Positions 23,516-32,903 of a DNA stretch of 55,809 bases are shown in pieces. The number at the start of each line of letters is the position of its first letter. Position 1 is the first letter of the stretch. A program made the translations under genes and the position numbers. This stretch comes from F23-B02 sp963625655 (GTDB lineage Bacteria; Bacillota; Clostridia; Oscillospirales; Oscillospiraceae): contig CAVFTS010000011.1 in the NCBI GenBank assembly GCA_963625655.1, forward strand, positions 1 to 55,809, in the 5' to 3' direction. The notes under the pieces are model-generated. The model was given only the letters and a program-made list of their open reading frames with translations, was not told the DNA's origin and did no database searches.

Positions 23516-24244
23516 ATGTTGAAACTGCTCCGCTTTGAGTTTCACAAGCTGTTCAGGCAGAAAAGCTTTTACATCTGCGCCGCCCTGCTGCTTGCGATAA
23601 ATCTTTACACCATCATTTACGCCTGCTACGACAACTGCAGAAGCACCGGACTTATCTGTATGTCGGCCGCAGTCTGCTCAACCGATTTTTCGATGCTGTT
23701 CGGCATATTTACCGCACTTTTCACCTGCGACGATTACGCAAACGGCACCATAAGGAATCTCCTTTCCCGAGGCTTTACGAGGACGCAGGTCTATTTCGCA
23801 AAGCTCATCACCGTGATTGTCGCCGACGTCATTGCCGTTTTGCTCGTTTGGGCGGTTACCTTTGCGGCGGGCACTCTGTGCTGGAATGACGGACTCAGTG
23901 ATTTTAACTCCACGGTTTTAAGCATCCTTGAGGCGCAGCTTCTTCTCACCGTCGCCGCAGCCGCTTTGTTCTATGCGATAAGCTCCGTGATTGCCAAAAC
24001 GGGAGCTTCCGTTGCGGTCTGCCTGCTTGTCGACCTGATAGTCGCTCTCGGCATCGGTTTTTATTCGATGATATTTGAGCCTGACTTTAATATCGCCAAA
24101 TACTGGATTTCCAATCTCCTCGGAACCTGCTGCGGTCTTTACTGCGATTTTGAGACCCTGCGCACATCGTTCATCGCCGCTCTGTGCTACTTCTTCGGAA
24201 GCACCGCTCTCGGCTACCTCGCCGTGTGCAAGCGAGAATACTAA
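23516..24244 (+). CDS. ABC-2 type permease
   Basis: The 242-residue protein has six hydrophobic segments and the short N-terminal amphipathic stretch typical of ABC-2 permeases (LLRFEFHKLFRQKSF), followed by NGTIRNLLSRGFTRTQVYFAKL, a loop often seen in this family. It starts immediately after the ATPase stop, so the two form one exporter. The cargo is unknown. No regulator or two-component system is next to it. Confidence 0.85.
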   Translation: MLKLLRFEFHKLFRQKSFYICAALLLAINLYTIIYACYDNCRSTGLICMSAAVCSTDFSMLFGIFTALFTCDDYANGTIRNLLSRGFTRTQVYFAKLITVIVADVIAVLLVWAVTFAAGTLCWNDGLSDFNSTVLSILEAQLLLTVAAAALFYAISSVIAKTGASVAVCLLVDLIVALGIGFYSMIFEPDFNIAKYWISNLLGTCCGLYCDFETLRTSFIAALCYFFGSTALGYLAVCKREY

Positions 24245-24274
24245 ACGAATATACACGGCAAAAACTCTGCAAAT

Positions 24275-24324
24275 CAAGGGTTTACGTTCATAAGGATGTA
24301 TTTTCTTATGAACGTAAACCCTTG
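24275..24324. terminator. Perfect 20-bp inverted repeat between the ABC permease and polC
   Basis: CAAGGGTTTACGTTCATAAG and its complement are separated by a 10-nt loop. It lacks a clean T-run, but its place between convergent genes favours a terminator. It is longer and less GC-rich than the other terminators here, so a small mobile or regulatory dyad cannot be excluded. Confidence 0.5.
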
Positions 24325-24342
24325 TTGTTACTGCGTTTTTAA

Positions 24343-27300
24343 TCAGAATGAGTCGAACAGACTTGTCTGCGACGAGTCCGGCATATTGCCGAGTGCGCCG
24401 AGACGCTTGAGCGCTTCAAGGTGGCTCTGGCTGACCTTTGGGCAGGCGGCGCTGACCTCCTCGATCGATATGTAGCTTCTGCCGTTCTTCGTGCAGTTTG
24501 AAAGATCGACCGCCGCCGCCTCGCCGAGTCCCGATATCGCAACAAAGGGCGGGCGAAGCTTGCCGTCGGAGGTTATTACGAACTTCGTCGCATCAGACTC
24601 GTAAAGGTCGATGGGCGCAAACTCAAAGCCACGCATATAGAACTCGTAGACCGATTCAAGCGTTGTGAGGATACCGTCCTCGTTGGCGGTGACGTCGGGC
24701 TTCTGCTTTAAGTCGTTTATCTTTCTGCGGATGGAGGCCGCATCCCCAATCATCATCTCCGCATCGAAGTTGTTCTTCTGACTGCGGCGGTAGAAGTATG
24801 CGCTGTAATACGCAAGCGGCTCATGCACCTTAAACCACGCAATGCGGAACGCCATCATGACGTATGCGACGGCGTGCGCCTTCGGGAAAAGGTATGCTAT
24901 CTTGCGGCAGGACTCGATATACCAGTCGGGTACGTCCATTCTGCGCATCTGCTCCTCAGCATCGCCGGGGAACTCGCCGCTTTTCTTGACCTTGCCCTTA
25001 CGCACCGCCTCCATCGTCTTAAACGCAAGCGACGGCTCCATTCCCTTCTGAATGAGGTAAATCATAATGTCGTCACGGCAGCCGACGGTCTCGTTAACGG
25101 TCGCAATGCCGTTTAGGACAAGCTCTTTAATATTGCCCGCCCAAACGTCCGTACCGTGAGAGAAGCCGGAAAGCCGCACGAGGGTGTCAAACTGCGTGGG
25201 GCGTGTATCAACGAGCATCTGACGGGTGAAGTTCGTGCCGAATTCAGGGATGCCTATTGTTCCCGTTTTGCCGATTATCGGGTCGTCGTCCGGCAGTCCG
25301 AGTATCTCCGGCGAGATGAATATCTTCATAGTGTCGGGGTCTGAGAGCGATATGCTCTTGGGGTCGACATTCGTTGCGTCCTGAAGCATTCGTATCATCG
25401 TCGGGTCATCGTGTCCCAGCTCATCGAGCTTCAGGAGGTTTGCCTCCATGCAGTGATATTCAAAGTGCGTCGTGATTATGCTGCTGCTCGGATCGTCCGC
25501 CGGGTGCTGCACCGGGCAGAAGTCGGTCACGTCCATGTCCTGCGGTATGACGACAAGTCCTCCGGGGTGCTGCCCCGTGGTGCGCTTTATGCCGACAAGC
25601 CCCTTTGAAAGCCGGTTCTCCTCCGCCTTGGTGACGGTGAGATTTCTCTCCTCAAGGTACTTTTTGACGTAGCCGTAGGCGGTCTTTTCCGCCAGCGTTC
25701 CGATGGTACCGGCTCTGAAAACGTGGTCCGAGCCGAACAGCTCCTCGGTGTATTTGTGGGCGGCCGCCTGATATTCGCCGGAGAAGTTAAGGTCGATATC
25801 GGGGGTCTTTTCGTTGCCGGGGTAGCCGAGGAATGTCTCGAACGGAATGTCAAAGCCGTCCCTGTTAAGCTGTGTTCCGCACACCGGGCAGGGCTTTTCG
25901 GGCATATCCGCACCGCAGCCGTAGCTGCCGTCAAGCACGAACTCCGAGTGCTTGCACTTGGGGCAGACGTAATGCGGTGGAAGGGAGTTGACCTCCGTGA
26001 TGCCTGACATATACGCAACGATGGACGAGCCGACGGAGCCTCTGGAGCCGACAAGGTAACCGTGCTCAAGCGAGTTTTGCACCAGCTTTTGCGCCGACAT
26101 ATAGATGACGTCGTAGTTGTGGTCGAGTATCGTGTTAAGCTCGGTATCAACACGACTTTTCACGATCTCAGGAGGATCGTTGCCGTAGATCTCGTGCATC
26201 TTTCCGTAGACAAGCTCCTTTAGCTGCTCTGCGGAATTTTCGATTTTCGGCGGGAACAGCTCCTTCGGCAGAAGCTCGATAGGCTCTATCTGCTCCGCTA
26301 TCATGTTGGTGTTCGCAACGACCGTCTCGTATGCAAGCTCCTCGCCGAGGTACTCAAACTCCCCGAGCATCTCGTTTGTCGTTCGGAAGTAGATTGGACA
26401 GCCCCTGTCGGCGTCGGAAAATTTCTTCGCCGCCTGGAGTATTTTGCGGTACTGCTCGTCCTCCGGGTCGAGGAAGTGAACGTCGCTCGCCGCAATGACG
26501 GGCTTTCCGAGCGCCTTGCCTATCGCAATTATCCTGCGATTGTAGTCCTGAAGCACGGTCTCGTCACGCACGGCGCCGTTTTCCACAAGGAAGCCGTTGT
26601 TCGGGATCGGCTGTATCTCAAGGTAATCGTAGAACGACGCAATGCGTTTAAGCTCCGCATCGGAAGCGCCGTGCATCACTGCACCGTACAGCTCGCCCAT
26701 TCCGCAGGCGGAGCCGACGAGTATTCCCTCACGGTGCTGTATAAGCAGGCTTTTCGGCACCGTTGGCGTTTTGTGGAAGTATTTGAGGTAGGACTGCGAA
26801 ACCATTTCGTATAGGTTTTTGAGTCCCTTTTTGTTTTTGACAAGGAGTATCATATGGCGTGACCTGCCGTGGTCGGCGGGCTTAATACGCCTGTAAACAC
26901 GCTCAATGCCGTTTAGATCCTCCGCACCCTGCTGCTTCAGCATCGTGAGAAAGCGACCCATTATCCTACCGCAGACGAGAGCATCGTCCGAGGCACGGTG
27001 GTGATTGAAGTCCGGCAGGCTGAGCCTGTTTGACACCATGTCGAGCTTGTGCCGCTTCATGTCCGGCAGCAGCGCCTGCGACAGCGTAAGCGTGTCAAGG
27101 TAAACGAGGTCGAATTCGATGCCGCAGCGATCGGCCGCCGCAGACATGAAGCCCGTGTCGAAGCTTGCGTTGTGCGCAACGAGTGGTCTGCCCCCCGCAA
27201 ACTCGAGGAAGGCACGCAGCGCCTCCTCCTCGGAGGGTGCGTCCTTCACGTCGGAGTCACGGATGCCCGTGAGCTGAGTGATCTCTGCCGGGATGTGCAT

Positions 27301-28341
27301 ACCGGGATTGACGAAGGTGTTGAAGCTCTCCTTCACCTCGTCGCCGGAAAAAATGACTGCACCGATCTCCGTCATTCTGTCGCTGCCGGCGTTGAGTCCC
27401 GTCGTCTCGATGTCGAAGGCAACGATCTCGGTGTCAAGCGGCAGAGAGCTTTCACCGTGCAGGGCAACGGAGCCGTCGATGTCATTGACGAAATAGCACT
27501 CCATTCCGTAAATGATCTTGACGCCGTGCTTCTTGCCTGCCTTCCACATATCCGGGAACGCCTGACACACACCGTGGTCGGTGACGGCGATTGCGGGCAT
27601 ACCCCAGTACGCCGCTCTTTTGACTATGGCGTCGGGATCGGTGAGCGCATCGAGCGCCGAAAACCTCGTATGAACGTGAAGCTCCACACGCTTTGTCTCG
27701 GCGTCGTCGGGGCGGATATGGCGCTTGCCCTTCATGATGCTGCGAGGCTCGATGCACATATCCTCATCGTAGCGGCTGTAGCCGACATTGCCTGCGATTA
27801 TGAGGTGGTCACCGACGGAAATTGCGTCGATTATGCCGTGATCCTCATCCGGCTTGAGATATTTCGAGACACGCACGGAGCCGTGCATATCGGTGATGTC
27901 AAAGCAAAGCACCGCAGCGTCACGCTTGAGGTTCTTGCGGCTTGCGACCTCGAACACGTCGCCCTCGACGACGACGTTGCCGGAGTCGAGGTTAAGCTCG
28001 TTTATCGGCGTTGGTGCGTTTCTTATTTTTCTGCCCATGAGGACGTCGCCCTCAGGTCTCGCCGACTGCTTCTGTGCCGTCGGAGCCTTCGGCGCTTCGA
28101 TCTTGGGATAGTCGCCCTTAATCTCGACGCCGTTAAGTCCGTAGTCCGCAGAAAGGCAGGCGGAAAGCCGGCTCAGCTCTGCGGGTGCGGGCATACGCCC
28201 GAAGGTCGCCGAAACCCTCATTCTGCCCTCCGACACTGAGACCTCGACGTCAGTAACGTATGCCTTATTAAGCCCTCCGCACAGGTCGGACAGTGCGGAG
28301 CAGCCGGGGAATATGCTTAAAAACGGTGTATGCTCGTTCAT
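24343..28341 (-). CDS. polC: DNA polymerase III PolC
   Basis: The 1332-residue replicative polymerase has the PolC order: N-terminal domain, OB fold (about 95-205), PHP domain opening with ELHVHTRFSALD, an inserted DnaQ-type 3'-5' exonuclease (DIETTGLN, HNASFDTGF, HHRASDDA), the rest of PHP, then palm/fingers with a Cys zinc site (CPKC...CPVC) and conserved PDIDLNFSGEYQ and KAHAVAYVMMAFRIAW. It is somewhat shorter than Bacillus PolC (about 1440), mainly at the N-terminus. It is the last gene of the pyrH-frr-uppS-dxr-rseP-ispG operon, starting right after the ispG stop, as in many Firmicutes. Confidence 0.96.
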   Translation of the reverse strand: MNEHTPFLSIFPGCSALSDLCGGLNKAYVTDVEVSVSEGRMRVSATFGRMPAPAELSRLSACLSADYGLNGVEIKGDYPKIEAPKAPTAQKQSARPEGDVLMGRKIRNAPTPINELNLDSGNVVVEGDVFEVASRKNLKRDAAVLCFDITDMHGSVRVSKYLKPDEDHGIIDAISVGDHLIIAGNVGYSRYDEDMCIEPRSIMKGKRHIRPDDAETKRVELHVHTRFSALDALTDPDAIVKRAAYWGMPAIAVTDHGVCQAFPDMWKAGKKHGVKIIYGMECYFVNDIDGSVALHGESSLPLDTEIVAFDIETTGLNAGSDRMTEIGAVIFSGDEVKESFNTFVNPGMHIPAEITQLTGIRDSDVKDAPSEEEALRAFLEFAGGRPLVAHNASFDTGFMSAAADRCGIEFDLVYLDTLTLSQALLPDMKRHKLDMVSNRLSLPDFNHHRASDDALVCGRIMGRFLTMLKQQGAEDLNGIERVYRRIKPADHGRSRHMILLVKNKKGLKNLYEMVSQSYLKYFHKTPTVPKSLLIQHREGILVGSACGMGELYGAVMHGASDAELKRIASFYDYLEIQPIPNNGFLVENGAVRDETVLQDYNRRIIAIGKALGKPVIAASDVHFLDPEDEQYRKILQAAKKFSDADRGCPIYFRTTNEMLGEFEYLGEELAYETVVANTNMIAEQIEPIELLPKELFPPKIENSAEQLKELVYGKMHEIYGNDPPEIVKSRVDTELNTILDHNYDVIYMSAQKLVQNSLEHGYLVGSRGSVGSSIVAYMSGITEVNSLPPHYVCPKCKHSEFVLDGSYGCGADMPEKPCPVCGTQLNRDGFDIPFETFLGYPGNEKTPDIDLNFSGEYQAAAHKYTEELFGSDHVFRAGTIGTLAEKTAYGYVKKYLEERNLTVTKAEENRLSKGLVGIKRTTGQHPGGLVVIPQDMDVTDFCPVQHPADDPSSSIITTHFEYHCMEANLLKLDELGHDDPTMIRMLQDATNVDPKSISLSDPDTMKIFISPEILGLPDDDPIIGKTGTIGIPEFGTNFTRQMLVDTRPTQFDTLVRLSGFSHGTDVWAGNIKELVLNGIATVNETVGCRDDIMIYLIQKGMEPSLAFKTMEAVRKGKVKKSGEFPGDAEEQMRRMDVPDWYIESCRKIAYLFPKAHAVAYVMMAFRIAWFKVHEPLAYYSAYFYRRSQKNNFDAEMMIGDAASIRRKINDLKQKPDVTANEDGILTTLESVYEFYMRGFEFAPIDLYESDATKFVITSDGKLRPPFVAISGLGEAAAVDLSNCTKNGRSYISIEEVSAACPKVSQSHLEALKRLGALGNMPDSSQTSLFDSF

Positions 28342-29394
28342 TTATGTATCCTTTTCAATGAGTTCGATAAGTGCGTCGCAAAGCTGCTCATAGGGGTACT
28401 TGCCGAGTATCTCGCCCTTGCGGAACAAAAGGCCGCAGTCCTTGCCGCCTGCGATGCCGTAGTCGGCTTCCCTCGCCTCGCCGGGGCCGTTCACTACACA
28501 GCCCATGACTGCGACGGTGAGGTCGCCCTTGAGGTCCTTTATGCGTTCCTCCACCTGATGCGCAAGCGTTATGAGGTCTATCTGCGTTCTGCCGCAGGTC
28601 GGGCATGAGACGAGCTTTACACCCTTGCGCAGTCCGCACGCCTTCAAAATTGCGATTCCCGTCTTGACCTCCTCGACGGGAGGGGCGGTGAGCGAGACTC
28701 TTATCGTGTTGCCGATGCCCTCACTGAGGAGCGTTCCTATCCCGACCGCAGACTGTATGGTTCCGTTCCATGCGGTACCCGTCTCGGTGACGCCGAGGTG
28801 CAGCGGGTATTTAAACTCCTCCGCTGCGAGCCTGTACGCCGCAACGGTGAGCGGTACGCTCGACGCCTTCATTGAAAGGCATATATCGTCAAAACCGTAC
28901 TTATTTAAAAGCGCAATATGTCCCCTTGCGCTCTCGGCCATCGCCTCGGCACAGGGGTGTCCGTATTTTTCGATTAGCCGGGCTTCCAGCGATCCTGCAT
29001 TAACGCCGATGCGGATGGGAATGCCGTGCTTTCTGCACGCCTCCGCCACCGCCTTCACGTTTTCCTCACCGCCGATATTGCCGGGGTTTATGCGTATCTT
29101 GTCAATGCCTCGCTCGGCGGCGATAAGCGCAAGCTTGTGATTAAAGTGAATGTCCGCAACCAGCGGAACGCTCACCTGCGCTTTTATCCTGTCTATCGCT
29201 TCGGCTGCGGCGGTGTCGGGTATCGCAAGGCGCACTACATCGCAGCCTGCCGCCTGAAGCTCCTTTATCTGTGCGACGGTCGCCTCAACGTCGTCGGTCT
29301 TTGTATTACACATACTCTGGACCGTCACGGCGGAAGTGCCGCCTATCTTCACGCCGCCGACGGAAATTTCGGCGGTGCTTTCTCTTATTTTCAT
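28342..29394 (-). CDS. ispG: 4-hydroxy-3-methylbut-2-enyl diphosphate synthase
   Basis: This 350-residue GcpE/IspG enzyme makes HMBPP from MEcPP in the MEP isoprenoid pathway, using a [4Fe-4S] cluster. Visible motifs are NPGNIGG near residue 105, the cluster Cys in SCPTCGRTQ (with GRTQIDLI), and GCVVNGPGEAREAD near 305. It sits between rseP and polC, 4 nt after rseP, and works with dxr in the same operon. Length is typical for the bacterial two-domain form. Confidence 0.96.
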   Translation of the reverse strand: MKIRESTAEISVGGVKIGGTSAVTVQSMCNTKTDDVEATVAQIKELQAAGCDVVRLAIPDTAAAEAIDRIKAQVSVPLVADIHFNHKLALIAAERGIDKIRINPGNIGGEENVKAVAEACRKHGIPIRIGVNAGSLEARLIEKYGHPCAEAMAESARGHIALLNKYGFDDICLSMKASSVPLTVAAYRLAAEEFKYPLHLGVTETGTAWNGTIQSAVGIGTLLSEGIGNTIRVSLTAPPVEEVKTGIAILKACGLRKGVKLVSCPTCGRTQIDLITLAHQVEERIKDLKGDLTVAVMGCVVNGPGEAREADYGIAGGKDCGLLFRKGEILGKYPYEQLCDALIELIEKDT

Positions 29395-29398
29395 AATA

Positions 29399-30454
29399 TT
29401 ACCTCGCTATCAGCTTTGCAATGTCGTTGTACATCACGACCGCCATCAGTCCCAAAAGCAGCACCATACCCACAAGGTGGATGTAGCCCTCGTACTTGGG
29501 GTCAAGCCGCTTGCGCATCAGCTTCTCGATAATGAGCGTCACGATGAGCAGGAACACCCTGCCGCCGTCGAGCGCCGGGATGGGCAGCATATTCATTATC
29601 GCAAGGTTTATCGCAATTAGCGCCGAAATATACAGCATATTCTTGACTGCGGCGTCCGTACTGCCGGAGTTTTCGCCGACGTTGTTCATCATATCGACGA
29701 TGCCGACCGGCCCCGCCATATCGTCAAGCTTCACGGCACCGTGGATGAGATCCTCAAGACCCAGCCACACCCAGCGTGAAAACTCCTTTGCGGTGCGCCA
29801 GCTGTAATCGAGGCAATTACCGAAGCTGTTTTTCTCCTGCGAAAAGATAAAGCCGTACTTCGGACCGCTGTTTTTGTACTCCTCGTAGACACGCTTCTCA
29901 AGGTTCACGTTTTTAAGCTCGACCTTTTCGCCGTTTCGCAGAACCACGATGTCATGGCTGCCGCTGCCCCGCTCCATGAACATGGAAACGTCGGAGCTCA
30001 GGTATATTTTGTTACCGTCAACGCTGTAAAACTCGTCGCCGACCTGAAAATACTCACTGCTCTCATAAGGGCAGCCGTCCATGAATTCGCCGATGACGGG
30101 TGCCGTGAACGCCTCGGCGTCGGCATACATGGCGATTATAAGTATGACGCCCAAAAGGAAGTTCATAAAGGAGCCTGCGCAAAGTATAAGCACCTTTTTC
30201 CAAGCCCTCTGATTGGTGAAGGCTCTCGGATCATCGGAGGCTTCGTCCTCCGCTTCCATGGCGCAGAAGCCGCCTATCGGCAGTATTCTCAAGGCGTACA
30301 GCGTCTCTCCCCTGCGCTTTTTAAACAGCGCGGGTCCCATTCCTATGGCAAATTCGTTCACCTTGACACCGCAAAGCTTTGCGACGGCAAAGTGTCCCAG
30401 CTCGTGTACGGCGATAAGAACGCCGAAAACCAAAATAGCAATTACAATATACAT
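29399..30454 (-). CDS. rseP: Site-2 intramembrane protease RseP
   Basis: The 351-residue membrane metalloprotease has HELGH (17-21) in the first helix, a PDZ domain (about 115-200, with the GDEFYSVDG strand) and the C-terminal MLPIPALDGGRVF, giving the second zinc-binding Asp. It should cleave membrane-anchored substrates such as anti-sigma factors or signal-peptide remnants. Its ATG overlaps the dxr stop in TAATG, so it is translationally coupled to dxr. It is of normal single-PDZ length. Confidence 0.94.
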   Translation of the reverse strand: MYIVIAILVFGVLIAVHELGHFAVAKLCGVKVNEFAIGMGPALFKKRRGETLYALRILPIGGFCAMEAEDEASDDPRAFTNQRAWKKVLILCAGSFMNFLLGVILIIAMYADAEAFTAPVIGEFMDGCPYESSEYFQVGDEFYSVDGNKIYLSSDVSMFMERGSGSHDIVVLRNGEKVELKNVNLEKRVYEEYKNSGPKYGFIFSQEKNSFGNCLDYSWRTAKEFSRWVWLGLEDLIHGAVKLDDMAGPVGIVDMMNNVGENSGSTDAAVKNMLYISALIAINLAIMNMLPIPALDGGRVFLLIVTLIIEKLMRKRLDPKYEGYIHLVGMVLLLGLMAVVMYNDIAKLIAR

Positions 30455-31599
30455 TAAGAGAAATGCTCCCTGACAAATGCTCTGGCGGCTTCGTCCGCCG
30501 CAAGTATCGTTTCAAGATCCGGGTCCTTTACTATTTCTATGCCCTCGACGGCACTTAAAGCACAGTCGTATATTTCATTATACCCTATGCGTCCGGCAAG
30601 AAACATTGCGACCGCCACCTCGTTTGCGGCGCTCATTATGCACGGTGCGGTGCCTCCAACCCTTGCGCAGTCCATCGCAAGCTTTAGGCACGGCGTCTTT
30701 TCATAGTCCGGCGATTCAAAGCTCAGATCCTTCATATGCCAAAAGTCGAGGCGCTCAAAGGGCGATGCCTTGCGTTCGGGATAGGTCAGCGCAAGCTGTA
30801 TGGGAAGTCCCATGTCCGGCACTCCGAGCTGCGCTATGACGGTGCCGTCAACAAGCTCCACCATCGAATGGACTATGCTCTGCGGGTGAATGACGACCTG
30901 TATATCGTCCGGCGTAACACCGAAAAGGTGCATCGCCTCGATGAATTCAAGTCCCTTGTTCATCATCGTCGCCGAGTCCACGGATATCTTTGCGCCCATG
31001 CTCCAGTTCGGGTGCTTCACCGCCTGTTCGGGGGTGACGGACACAAGCTTGCTCCTTGCCTTTCCTCTGAACGGTCCGCCGGAGCCTGTGAGCAGTATGC
31101 GTTTAAGCTCGCCCTCCCTGCGTCCCATAAGGCACTGAAAGATGGCGGAATGTTCCGAATCCACGGGGATTATCTCGGCGCCGTTTAACTTTGCCGCCGG
31201 CATAACAAGACTGCCCGCACATACGAGCGTCTCCTTATTTGCAAGGGCTATCCGCTTTTTCGCCTTTATCGCCGCAAGCGTCGGCTTTAAGCCGACCGAA
31301 CCCGAAACCGCCGTAACGACGCAGTCCGAGTCCTCCCATGTTGCGGCCTCTATAAGCCCGCTCATGCCGCTGCCGACCTTTATATCGGTGTCCGCAAGCC
31401 TTATGCGAAGCTCCTTTGCCGCCTCCTCGTCGTAGGCTGCGACAAAGCGGGGCTTCAGACGTCTTGCGTATTCCTCCGCTCTGTCGGCTTTTTTGTTGAC
31501 GGTCATCGCCGCAACCGGCAGTCCGAGATGCTCCGCTGCGGCAATGCTCTGTCTGCCTATGGAGCCGGTGCAGCCGAGAATACTGATCGCTTTCGTCAT
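30454..31599 (-). CDS. dxr: 1-deoxy-D-xylulose 5-phosphate reductoisomerase
   Basis: The 381-residue enzyme commits carbon to the MEP pathway. The NADPH-binding N-terminus ISILGCTGSIGRQS, LANKETLVCAG, PVDSEHSAIFQCL and SMGAKISVDSATMMNKGLE are all present. Its start overlaps the uppS stop by 4 nt (ATGA) and its stop overlaps rseP. In the usual Firmicutes order cdsA lies between uppS and dxr; here it is absent. Confidence 0.96.
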   Translation of the reverse strand: MTKAISILGCTGSIGRQSIAAAEHLGLPVAAMTVNKKADRAEEYARRLKPRFVAAYDEEAAKELRIRLADTDIKVGSGMSGLIEAATWEDSDCVVTAVSGSVGLKPTLAAIKAKKRIALANKETLVCAGSLVMPAAKLNGAEIIPVDSEHSAIFQCLMGRREGELKRILLTGSGGPFRGKARSKLVSVTPEQAVKHPNWSMGAKISVDSATMMNKGLEFIEAMHLFGVTPDDIQVVIHPQSIVHSMVELVDGTVIAQLGVPDMGLPIQLALTYPERKASPFERLDFWHMKDLSFESPDYEKTPCLKLAMDCARVGGTAPCIMSAANEVAVAMFLAGRIGYNEIYDCALSAVEGIEIVKDPDLETILAADEAARAFVREHFS

Positions 31600-32327
31600 T
31601 TTTTAACTCCTCCGAAGCGCCTGTCTCTGTGATTGTACACTTCTATCGCCTTGTCGAGGTCCTCCGGCGTAAAGTCCGGCCAAAGGACGTCCGTGTAATA
31701 AAATTCCGAGTATGCGCACTGCCAAAGCAGGAAGTTCGACAGGCGATACTCCCCGCCGGGTCTTATGAGCAGATCGGGATCGGGGATGCCTGCGGAGTAC
31801 AGATAATCCGAAAAGCTCTCCTCGGTAAGCTCTCCCGTCTTGCCCTGCGCATAGTCCTGCGCATAGCGCTGTGCGGCACGGACTATCTCCGCCCTGCCGC
31901 CGTAGTTTATGCAGACATTTGCCTGAAAGCCCTCGATGCCTTGCGATATTTCGTCGGTCCTTGCGATAAGCTCACGCAGGGAGGGGCTGAGACGTGACAC
32001 GTCACCGAAAACCTTCAGCCGTATCTGCTTTTTCTGCATATCACGGATCGCCTCGTGCAGGTACTTGTCAAGCAGCTTCATAATGCCCTTGACCTCGTCC
32101 TCCGGGCGCTTCCAGTTCTCGGTCGAAAAGGCGTACACCGTCAGGTACTCAACGCCGATCTCCTTGCAGTAGGTCGCAATGCTTCTGAAGGTCTCGGAGC
32201 CTGCCAGATGTCCGGCCTTTCTGGGCAAAGCACGCTTTTTCGCCCAACGACCGTTGCCGTCGAGTATGATGGCAATATGGCGGGGAATCTGCTTCCCCGC
32301 CTCATTTTCCTTGATTTTTGCAGCCAT
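31596..32327 (-). CDS. uppS: Isoprenyl transferase (undecaprenyl diphosphate synthase)
   Basis: The 243-residue cis-prenyltransferase has the catalytic Asp in ILDGNGRWAKKR (D23), the AFSTENWKR segment and the C-terminal DPDLLIRPGGEYRLSNFLLWQ. It makes the C55 lipid carrier for cell-wall synthesis from isoprenoids supplied by the same operon. It starts 1 nt after the frr stop and overlaps dxr by 4 nt. Confidence 0.96.
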   Translation of the reverse strand: MAAKIKENEAGKQIPRHIAIILDGNGRWAKKRALPRKAGHLAGSETFRSIATYCKEIGVEYLTVYAFSTENWKRPEDEVKGIMKLLDKYLHEAIRDMQKKQIRLKVFGDVSRLSPSLRELIARTDEISQGIEGFQANVCINYGGRAEIVRAAQRYAQDYAQGKTGELTEESFSDYLYSAGIPDPDLLIRPGGEYRLSNFLLWQCAYSEFYYTDVLWPDFTPEDLDKAIEVYNHRDRRFGGVKK

Positions 32328-32328
32328 A

Positions 32329-32880
32329 TCAGATCTCGAAAAGCTCTTTCTCTTTCTTATCGGTTATGACATCGACTTCCTTTATATAGTCGTCGGTGAG
32401 CTTCTGAATGTCCTTCTCAATGTTCTTGTAGTCGTCCTCGGTGATTTCGGACGCCTTCTGCTGCTTCTTAAACTTGTCGATGGCGTCACGGCGGATGTTG
32501 CGAACCGCCACCTTTGCCTCCTCGCCGTACTTCTTGACCTGCTTTGCAAGCTCCTTGCGGCGCTCCTCGGTGAGCTGGGGGAACACGAGGCGGATAACTC
32601 TGCCGTCGTTCTGCGGATTGATGCCGAGCTCGGAGGCGAGTATCGCCTTCTCGATGCCCTTGAGAACGCTTGCGTCCCAAGGCTGGATCATAAGTGTGCG
32701 GGGGTCGGGAACGGAAACGGACGCCACCTGCTGGATGGGAGTGGGTACGCCGTAGTATTCTACGCTGATCTGATTGAGCACGGCGGCGTTTGCTCTGCCC
32801 GCTCTGACCGCCTCAAGCTGCTGAGAAAGCACCTCGGTGGTCTTCTTCATTTTGCTTTCAAATTCGGGATAGTCTGACAT
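32329..32880 (-). CDS. frr: Ribosome recycling factor
   Basis: The 183-residue, two-domain protein is all-helical with a beta-domain insertion. Typical segments are LEAVRAGRANAAVLNQISVEYYG near residue 23, PDPRTLMIQPWD and VRNIRRDAIDKFKK. It splits post-termination ribosomes together with EF-G. It follows pyrH by 23 nt, the near-universal arrangement. Confidence 0.97.
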   Translation of the reverse strand: MSDYPEFESKMKKTTEVLSQQLEAVRAGRANAAVLNQISVEYYGVPTPIQQVASVSVPDPRTLMIQPWDASVLKGIEKAILASELGINPQNDGRVIRLVFPQLTEERRKELAKQVKKYGEEAKVAVRNIRRDAIDKFKKQQKASEITEDDYKNIEKDIQKLTDDYIKEVDVITDKKEKELFEI

Positions 32881-32903
32881 GATATTACCTCCTGATTTTC
32901 AGT

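Noticed and set aside
27049..28239. 396-codon plus-strand frame over polC
   Set aside because: Antisense shadow of the PolC PHP/exonuclease region with no family-like motif.
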